Shown: positions 58,678-64,000 of the stretch, in pieces
Layout: each line of letters begins with the position of its first letter
How positions within the stretch are numbered: the stretch's first letter is position 1
NCBI RefSeq assembly: GCF_021653995.1
Contig: NZ_JAJJOZ010000001.1
Coordinates: 372,001-436,000 of the forward strand
Origin: Allopusillimonas lactea
GTDB lineage: Bacteria; Pseudomonadota; Gammaproteobacteria; Burkholderiales; Burkholderiaceae_B
Length of the DNA: 64,000 bases
Direction: 5' to 3'
Notes under the pieces: model-generated
Database searches by the model: none
What the model saw: the letters and a program-made list of their open reading frames with translations, nothing else
What the model was told of the DNA's origin: nothing
Position numbers and translations under genes: made by a program

Positions 58678-58710
58678 GTTTATGACCGGTCTATGACTTT
58701 GATGTGACTG
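58678..58710 (-). promoter_or_regulatory. Tandem Pho boxes upstream of ugpB
   Basis: On the minus strand GTCAC (58708-58704), GTCAT (58697-58693) and GTCAT (58686-58682) repeat with exact 11-base spacing inside CAGTCACATCAAAGTCATAG-type sequence, the PhoB direct-repeat pattern (consensus CTGTCAT-A-A/T-A-A/T). The array ends about 55 bases before the ugpB start, where a PhoB-activated promoter should be. Confidence 0.82.
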
Positions 58711-58908
58711 TAACGATATTATGTTGCCGGGGTCAATCGTCTTCTTGTCGCAGCCCGCTGTCAACATCACTGTCGGCTTCGGCCATGGCACGGCGTCCGC
58801 GGGCGCCTACAATAGCGGCGTTGCGGGAACCCGGTTGTGCGGCGCGCCCGCCGTATAACCGGGCAACCCGTCCGGCATCGTTACATCGGTATATCTCTAG
58901 GTGAAAAC

Positions 58909-59745
58909 ATGACCAGCAAAGCAATGACGCTCGCCTTCATCGGCGGGGGCAATATGGCGAGCGCCCTGGGCGCAGGCCTGATCGGCAAGCGCTGCGGCGC
59001 GCATGATGTCCACGTGATCGACCCCAACGAAGCGGCGCGCGAGCGTTGGCGCAAGCAGGGCACGACAGTGGCGGCCGCCGCGGATGAAACACTCGCCAGC
59101 CGAAACGTATGGATTCTGGCGGTCAAGCCGCAGTCGCTCAAGGAGGCCGTGCTGGCATGCAAGCCTTGGTTGCGCGAGGATACCCTGGTCATCAGCATTG
59201 CCGCCGGCATTTCCGCCGCGACGCTGTCTCGGTGGCTGGGCGAACCTGAGCGGCCCTGGACACGATTGGTGCGCTGCATGCCCAATACGCCCGCCCTGAT
59301 CGGCGAGGGGGCCACAGGCGTCATGGCGCTCAAAGGCGTTACCCAGGAAGACCGCGCGGTAGCCCAGCAGATGCTGGGCGCCGTGGGCAAGGTTGTGTGG
59401 GTCGACACAGACGCTCATATCGATGCCGTGACAGCGCTGTCAGGCAGCGGGCCGGCCTATGTGTTCCTGTTTCTCGAAGCCCTCATACAAGGCGGCGTGG
59501 CGCAAGGCCTGACGCCCGAGCAAGCTCGCACCTTGGCGTTCGCCACGCTCGCGGGCGCCACCGAGCTGGCAGCGCTGTCGCCCGAGCCGCTGGCCACCCT
59601 GCGCGACCGCGTAACGTCCAAAGGCGGCACCACAGCTGCTGCGCTGGATGTGTTCGGCCGCGAAGGGTTTTCCGGCATCGTCATGCAGGCCATGGATGCG
59701 GCCCGGGATCGTGCGGCCGACATGTCGCGGGAGCTGGCAGACTGA
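58909..59745 (+). CDS. proC: Pyrroline-5-carboxylate reductase
   Basis: Last step of proline synthesis: reduces pyrroline-5-carboxylate to proline with NAD(P)H. The Rossmann motif LAFIGGGNMASALGAGLIG opens the protein. ILAVKPQSLKEA, LVRCMPNTPALIGEGATG, and ALSGSGPAYVFLFLEALIQGG with the C-terminal TSKGGTTAAALDVF are diagnostic. The ATG at 58909 has AGGTG upstream and gives 278 residues, the normal length. It diverges from ugpB; a TACAAT -10-like box occurs at 58808-58813. Confidence 0.95.
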   Translation: MTSKAMTLAFIGGGNMASALGAGLIGKRCGAHDVHVIDPNEAARERWRKQGTTVAAAADETLASRNVWILAVKPQSLKEAVLACKPWLREDTLVISIAAGISAATLSRWLGEPERPWTRLVRCMPNTPALIGEGATGVMALKGVTQEDRAVAQQMLGAVGKVVWVDTDAHIDAVTALSGSGPAYVFLFLEALIQGGVAQGLTPEQARTLAFATLAGATELAALSPEPLATLRDRVTSKGGTTAAALDVFGREGFSGIVMQAMDAARDRAADMSRELAD

Positions 59746-59991
59746 TCTGCCGATCCGCCGGTCATCGCCCGCCCGCGGCACCGCAAGGGTAGACCCTGCT
59801 GGCGCCGCTTGGCGGTACGAAGCTCTGCGAAAGAATTTGTAAGGGGTTATACGTAGTGACAGCCTTACAGCGGATAGTCAGAATACGCATGCCGATCAAG
59901 GCGGAAGCTAATAACAATGGCTTGCCGTTCTATACGCGAGCCCGCAAGATGGGCCGCGCGCATGACGGCAGGCCCAACCGGAGAAGCGGGC

Positions 59992-61113
59992 ATGAGTTTC
60001 AGTAAACGTGTAACACCCCTGGTCCTGGCGGTTGCAGCCATGGCTGCCTACGGCACTGCCAGCGCCGCAGACCCGATCAAAATCGGTATTCCCCAGCCCA
60101 TGACGGGCCCGGCCACCCAATACGGCGACCAAATCCAGGCCGGTGCGCTCACCGCTATCGACGCGATCAACGCGGCGGGCGGGGTGAAGGGCCGTAAACT
60201 CGAGCCGCTGCTGATCGATGACGGCTGCGAACCCAAGCAGGCAGTGCCCGCCGCCAATCGTGTCGTCAATGCCGGCGCCAAGTTCGCAGTCGCCCATGCC
60301 TGCTCCGGCACTACCGTACCGGCGGTCAATGTCTACGAACAGGAAGGCATCGTAGCCATCACGCCGGGGGCTACTTCGCCGCTGGTCACCGACACCATCC
60401 GTCCGCACTATTTCTTCCGCACCATCGGCCGCGACGATCAGCAGGGCCCGTTTGCCGCCGAATACATCGCCTCGCACCTCAAGCCCAAGTCCGTCGCGAT
60501 TCTGCACGACAAGCAGACCTACGGTACTGGCGTGGCCACCCAGGTCAGCAATGCGCTCAAGAAGGCCAATGTCAATGTGGCCATGTTCGAGGGCATCAAT
60601 GTGGGTGACAGCGACTACTCCGCGGTCATCACCAAACTCAAGGCGCTGAACCCTGATCTGGTCTACTTTGGCGGCTACCACGCCGAACTCGGTCTCTTGC
60701 TGCGCCAGGCGCGTGAGCAGGGCTTTAAAAACCAGTTCATGGGTCCTGAAGGCGTGGCCAATAAAGATTTGGTGGCGATCGCCGGCCCAGCGGTCGAGAA
60801 CCTGTTGGTGACGCTGCCGGCCGACTTCACTAAATTGCCGGCCAACAAACCGGTGCTCGAGCACTTCAAGACAAGCAAGCGCAGCCCCGACGGCGCATTT
60901 ACCTTCCCGGCCTATGCGGCGGTGCAGATCATTGCGCAAACCATCGGTGCCGTGGGCGAAGACCCCGTCAAGGGCGCCGACTACATGCACAAGAACACCT
61001 TTGATACCGCGATCGGCAAGGTCGAGTACGACGAAAAGGGTGATCTGAAGCATTTCGAGTTTGCGGTCTTCAAGTGGGACGCCAAGGGCAACCTCGAGCA
61101 ACTCAAACTCTAG
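59992..61113 (+). CDS. livJ: Branched-chain amino acid ABC transporter substrate-binding protein
   Basis: Periplasmic binding protein of the LIV importer. The ATG at 59992 with GGAGAAG upstream opens a signal peptide ending ASA-AD. IKIGIPQPMTGPATQYGDQI, LIDDGCEPKQAVPAANRVV, AVAHACSGTTVPAVNVYEQ and FRTIGRDDQQGPFAAEYI are typical, and nearly every block parallels the paralogue at 52801. Length 373. It heads livJ-livH-livM-livG; a 9-bp hairpin after the stop probably limits read-through into the permease genes. Confidence 0.94.
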   Translation: MSFSKRVTPLVLAVAAMAAYGTASAADPIKIGIPQPMTGPATQYGDQIQAGALTAIDAINAAGGVKGRKLEPLLIDDGCEPKQAVPAANRVVNAGAKFAVAHACSGTTVPAVNVYEQEGIVAITPGATSPLVTDTIRPHYFFRTIGRDDQQGPFAAEYIASHLKPKSVAILHDKQTYGTGVATQVSNALKKANVNVAMFEGINVGDSDYSAVITKLKALNPDLVYFGGYHAELGLLLRQAREQGFKNQFMGPEGVANKDLVAIAGPAVENLLVTLPADFTKLPANKPVLEHFKTSKRSPDGAFTFPAYAAVQIIAQTIGAVGEDPVKGADYMHKNTFDTAIGKVEYDEKGDLKHFEFAVFKWDAKGNLEQLKL

Positions 61114-61130
61114 TTATAAGCAGTGGCCGC

Positions 61131-61155
61131 CCGCCCTGGCGATCAACCAGGGCGG
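61131..61155. repeat. Attenuating hairpin between livJ and livH
   Basis: CCGCCCTGG (61131-61139), 7-base loop, CCAGGGCGG (61147-61155): a perfect 9-bp stem beginning 18 bases after the livJ stop, without a U-tract. It could partly terminate or stabilise livJ mRNA. Confidence 0.6.
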
Positions 61156-61222
61156 CTGCATATCATCCTGCGACGTTTTTGCACGGCCGGCTGCCGCGCT
61201 GCCCACCGGACCTCCGTTCCCT

Positions 61223-62149
61223 ATGTCTGACTTTCTTCCCCAGTTGACCCAGCAGCTCTTCAACGGGCTTTCATTGGGCGCGATCTACGCGCTCATCGCC
61301 ATCGGCTACACCATGGTGTACGGCATCATCGGCATGATCAACTTCGCGCACGGTGAAATCTACATGATCGGCGCTTATGTCGGCCTGGTTACGCTCTCGG
61401 CCATTGGTGTGAACAGCGGCTTGCCGCTGCCCTTCATTATTCTTGCCATGCTGGTCGTCGCTATTGCGGTTACGGCTGTCTATGGCTACGCCATCGAAAA
61501 AGTCGCATACGCGCCGCTGCGGGGCGGGCCGCGTCTGGTGCCGCTGATTTCGGCCATTGGCATGTCGATTTTCCTGCAGAACTGGGTGGCGATTGGCCAG
61601 GGCGCGCGCGACGTCGCTGTACCGGCTTTGGTTACCGGCTCGGTGCAGTTCGACATGGGCTCTGATTTTATCGTTACCGCGCCGTATTCGCGCATCATGA
61701 TCATCGTAGTAACGGTGCTGCTGATGATCGGTCTGTCTTTGTTCATCAAGTATTCGCGCCTGGGCCGTGCTTCGCGTGCATGCTCTCAAGATCTGCGCAT
61801 GGCCAATCTGCTTGGCATCGACACCAACCGGATCATATCCTTTACCTTCATCATCGGTGCCATGCTTGCCGCTGTAGGCGGTGTGCTTATCGCCCTGGCC
61901 ATTGGCAAGCTCAATCCCTTCATCGGTTTTCTGGCCGGCATCAAGGCCTTCACGGCGGCGGTACTCGGGGGGATAGGCAGCATTCCCGGCGCCATGCTCG
62001 GCGGGGTTCTTCTGGGTTTGGCCGAGACCTTTGCCGCCGCCTATATTTCATCCCAGTACAAAGATATCGTCGCCTTCGGGCTGCTGGTGTTCATTCTACT
62101 GTTCAGGCCCACAGGCCTGCTGGGCAAACCCGAAGTGGAAAAAGTGTGA
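61223..62149 (+). CDS. livH: Branched-chain amino acid ABC permease LivH
   Basis: Inner-membrane permease subunit. About eight hydrophobic helices follow the usual start QQLFNGLSLGAIYALIAIGY, TMVYGIIGMINFAHGEIYMI. The cytosolic coupling region GRASRACSQDLRMANLLGIDTNRI and IKAFTAAVLGGIGSIPGAMLGG are family hallmarks. The ATG at 61223 gives 308 residues, matching E. coli LivH. It lies 109 bases after livJ and its stop overlaps the livM start by 1 base. Confidence 0.95.
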   Translation: MSDFLPQLTQQLFNGLSLGAIYALIAIGYTMVYGIIGMINFAHGEIYMIGAYVGLVTLSAIGVNSGLPLPFIILAMLVVAIAVTAVYGYAIEKVAYAPLRGGPRLVPLISAIGMSIFLQNWVAIGQGARDVAVPALVTGSVQFDMGSDFIVTAPYSRIMIIVVTVLLMIGLSLFIKYSRLGRASRACSQDLRMANLLGIDTNRIISFTFIIGAMLAAVGGVLIALAIGKLNPFIGFLAGIKAFTAAVLGGIGSIPGAMLGGVLLGLAETFAAAYISSQYKDIVAFGLLVFILLFRPTGLLGKPEVEKV

Positions 62150-63378
62150 TGGGCAACAATCTGAAGAATGCGTTCATCGCGGCTATTGTGGCCGGTATTG
62201 TGATTGCGCCCATATTTGGCGTGAATATCGTGCGCCGGGGTATGGATTCCACCCTGCAGCCAGAATGGGGGGTTCTGTTGTCAGGCGTCGGCATCGTGTT
62301 CGTGTTTCAATTGCTGGTGCGGCCGGCCCTGGCGCGGCTTTTCGCACATAAGGCCAAGAAGCGCACGCTGCCGGCCATGCCCGAATCCATGCGGCGCGGG
62401 CTTATCCTGCTGCTGATCGCAATTGCCCTGATCTGGCCGATGTTCACGGGCCGCGCGCAAGTGGATATTGCCACCTTGGTGCTGATCTACGTGATGCTGG
62501 GCCTGGGCCTGAACATCGTGGTCGGGTTTGCAGGCCTGCTCGACCTCGGTTTCGTCGGCTTCTATGCGGTGGGTGCCTATACCTATGCGCTGCTCTATCA
62601 TTGGGCAGGCTGGGGTTTTTGGCAGGCCTTGCCGCTGGCCGGAGCGATGTCGGCCACATTCGGCTTCTTGCTGGGCTTCCCTGTGCTGCGCCTGCGCGGC
62701 GACTACCTCGCCATCGTCACGCTGGGCTTTGGTGAAATCATCCGTCTGCTGCTGATCAACCTCTACAGTTTCACGGGTGGTCCGGATGGTATCTCGGGCA
62801 TCCCCAAGCCCTCGGTGTTCGGCTTGCCCATGGTGCGCCGCGCGCCCGAGGGGGTTACCACTTTCCACGACTTCATGGGCTGGCAATACAACACCCAGGA
62901 TGTTGTGGTGTTTGTTTACCTGATGGCTTTGGCCCTGGCACTGTTTACCCTGTTCGTCTCCAATCGGGTGATACGCATGCCCATCGGCCGCGCCTGGGAG
63001 GCGCTGCGCGAAGATGAGATCGCCTGCCGTTCGCTGGGCCTGAACCCCACGCGCATCAAGCTGTCCGCGTTTACCATGGGCGCGATGTTCGCCGGTTTCG
63101 GTGGCGCTTTTTTTGCCGCGCGCCAGGGTCTGGTCAATCCTGAGTCTTTCACCTTCATCGAATCCGCGCTGATCCTGGCCATTGTAGTGTTGGGCGGCAT
63201 GGGCTCACAGGTAGGGGTTATATTGGCGGCCGTTGTGCTGACGGTGGTGCCGGAGATTGCGCGCGAATTCGCTGAATACCGGATGATGATTTTTGGTTTG
63301 GTCATGGTGTTGATGATGATCTGGCGGCCGCAGGGTCTGCTGCCCGTCAAGCGCCCACATGTGGAGCTCAAGGCATGA
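62149..63378 (+). CDS. livM: Branched-chain amino acid ABC permease LivM
   Basis: Second permease subunit. The N-terminus has two extra helices ahead of the family core (MGNNLKNAFIAAIVAGIVIA), as in E. coli LivM. GLGLNIVVGFAGLLDLGFVGFYAVGAYTYALL (core NIVVGFAGLLDLGFVGFYAV), RLRGDYLAIVTLGFGEIIRL and REDEIACRSLGLNPTRIKL (coupling loop) are characteristic. Length 409. Start ATG at 62149 sits within TGATG, sharing a base with the livH stop; the stop overlaps livG by 4 bases. Translational coupling is likely throughout. Confidence 0.95.
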   Translation: MGNNLKNAFIAAIVAGIVIAPIFGVNIVRRGMDSTLQPEWGVLLSGVGIVFVFQLLVRPALARLFAHKAKKRTLPAMPESMRRGLILLLIAIALIWPMFTGRAQVDIATLVLIYVMLGLGLNIVVGFAGLLDLGFVGFYAVGAYTYALLYHWAGWGFWQALPLAGAMSATFGFLLGFPVLRLRGDYLAIVTLGFGEIIRLLLINLYSFTGGPDGISGIPKPSVFGLPMVRRAPEGVTTFHDFMGWQYNTQDVVVFVYLMALALALFTLFVSNRVIRMPIGRAWEALREDEIACRSLGLNPTRIKLSAFTMGAMFAGFGGAFFAARQGLVNPESFTFIESALILAIVVLGGMGSQVGVILAAVVLTVVPEIAREFAEYRMMIFGLVMVLMMIWRPQGLLPVKRPHVELKA

Positions 63379-64000
63379 GCGATGTTCTACTCGAAGTGTC
63401 CGGGCTCAGCATGCGTTTCGGCGGGCTGCTCGCCGTGGATCAGGTGCAGTTCGATGTCAAGAAAGACGAGGTTTTCGCCATTATTGGGCCCAACGGCGCG
63501 GGTAAAACCACGGTGTTCAACTGCGTGGGCGGTTTCTATAAGCCTACCGCCGGCGCCATCCGCATGGCGGGGCACGAGATTACCGGCCAACCCAGCCACA
63601 AGGTAGCCCTGCACGGCTTGGTGCGCACCTTCCAGAACGTGCGCCTGTTCAAGCAGTTGACCGTGCTGGAGAACCTGCTGGTCGCGCAGCACTCGCAAAT
63701 GGAAACCAACCTGCTGTGGGGCTTGCTCAAGACACCGCGCTACCGAGCCTCGGAAGCGAAGGCGCTGGAGCACGCGGGGCAATGGCTGGATTTCATGGGC
63801 ATACGCGAGTATGCCAACCGCGAGGCTGGCAACCTGGCATACGGCCACCAGCGCCGGCTCGAGATCGCGCGCTGCATGATCACCCGGCCGCGTCTGTTAA
63901 TGCTGGACGAGCCCGCGGCTGGCCTGAACCCGCAAGAAAAGCGTGAACTGCAGGCGCTGATCGACCAACTGCGGCGTGAGTTCGACGTAGCCGTACTGCT
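63375..64000 (+). CDS. livG: Branched-chain amino acid ABC ATP-binding protein LivG (cut by right window edge)
   Basis: First of the two ATPases of the LIV importer. LEVSGLSMRFGGLLAVDQVQ is the family start; Walker A IIGPNGAGKTTVFNCVGGFY, Q-loop VRTFQNVRLFKQLTVLENLL, signature LAYGHQRRLEIARCMITRP and Walker B LLMLDEPAAGLNPQE follow. The signature AYGHQRRLEIAR (variant of LSGGQ) is normal for LivG. About 208 of some 255 residues are visible. It overlaps livM by 4 bases (ATGA). livF is expected just beyond the edge. Confidence 0.95.
   Translation, partial: MSDVLLEVSGLSMRFGGLLAVDQVQFDVKKDEVFAIIGPNGAGKTTVFNCVGGFYKPTAGAIRMAGHEITGQPSHKVALHGLVRTFQNVRLFKQLTVLENLLVAQHSQMETNLLWGLLKTPRYRASEAKALEHAGQWLDFMGIREYANREAGNLAYGHQRRLEIARCMITRPRLLMLDEPAAGLNPQEKRELQALIDQLRREFDVAVL

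Overview
The window is chromosomal DNA from a GC-rich Gram-negative bacterium, most likely a betaproteobacterium of the Alcaligenaceae (Bordetella/Achromobacter-like). This is judged from gene content and order (pgaAB, imuA-imuB-dnaE2, glnA-ntrB-ntrC, fbpABC, recG-oxyR-dps, yicC/rph/rdgB/hemW, ugp, liv) and codon use. No database comparison was possible. Most of it is core metabolism and stress response. It has no prophage, CRISPR array or complete insertion sequence; the only mobile-element trace is a decayed TnpB 3' end near 26.6-27.0 kb.

Layout. 0-4.4 kb: pgaB (cut by the left edge) and pgaA for poly-N-acetylglucosamine export. 4.8-5.1 kb: two tandem tRNA-Pro(GGG) genes with promoter and terminator. 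5.2-10.1 kb: biotin genes, bioA divergent from bioF and a single 732-residue protein joining BioH-like, BioC and BioD domains. 10.2-12.3 kb: KtrAB-type K+ uptake. 12.4-14.7 kb: an old-yellow-enzyme reductase, a small lipoprotein and YqeY. 14.8-20.2 kb: the SOS mutagenesis cassette imuA-imuB-dnaE2 behind a LexA-controlled promoter. 20.5-25.1 kb: an esterase, a secreted unknown, an NRDE protein, PBP7 and a diiron ferritin-like protein, with an orphan LexA box at 23984. 25.3-28.7 kb: an AI-2E family transporter abutting the TnpB remnant, then a P-loop ATPase and an SBF-like transporter. 28.9-30.2 kb: a 3-oxoacid CoA-transferase pair. 30.7-38.5 kb: yicC, rph, rdgB, hemW, with a divergent PrpD/acyl-CoA dehydrogenase/LysR module lodged between rph and rdgB. 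38.6-43.0 kb: glnA with a sigma-54 promoter, then ntrB-ntrC. 43.2-46.9 kb: fbpABC under a Fur box. 47.2-52.6 kb: fpr, ridA, recG, oxyR, dps. 52.8-64 kb: an orphan LivK-like binding protein, the PhoB-boxed ugpBAEC operon, proC, and livJ-livH-livM-livG (cut by the right edge).

Regulatory logic can be read directly in several places: LexA at imuA, NtrC/sigma-54 at glnA (with NtrB/NtrC encoded just downstream), Fur at fbpA, PhoB at ugpB, and OxyR encoded next to Dps. Transporter operons carry hairpins just after the binding-protein gene, which would favour excess binding protein over permease.

The most unusual item is the BioH-BioC-BioD fusion, which would place pimeloyl-ACP methyl ester formation, its demethylation and dethiobiotin synthesis on one polypeptide. 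Next come the TnpB remnant with an intact-looking right end, whose sequence supplies the stop codon of the neighbouring transporter, the orphan LexA box, and nested inverted repeats downstream of rph. I did not find a clearly new multi-gene system.
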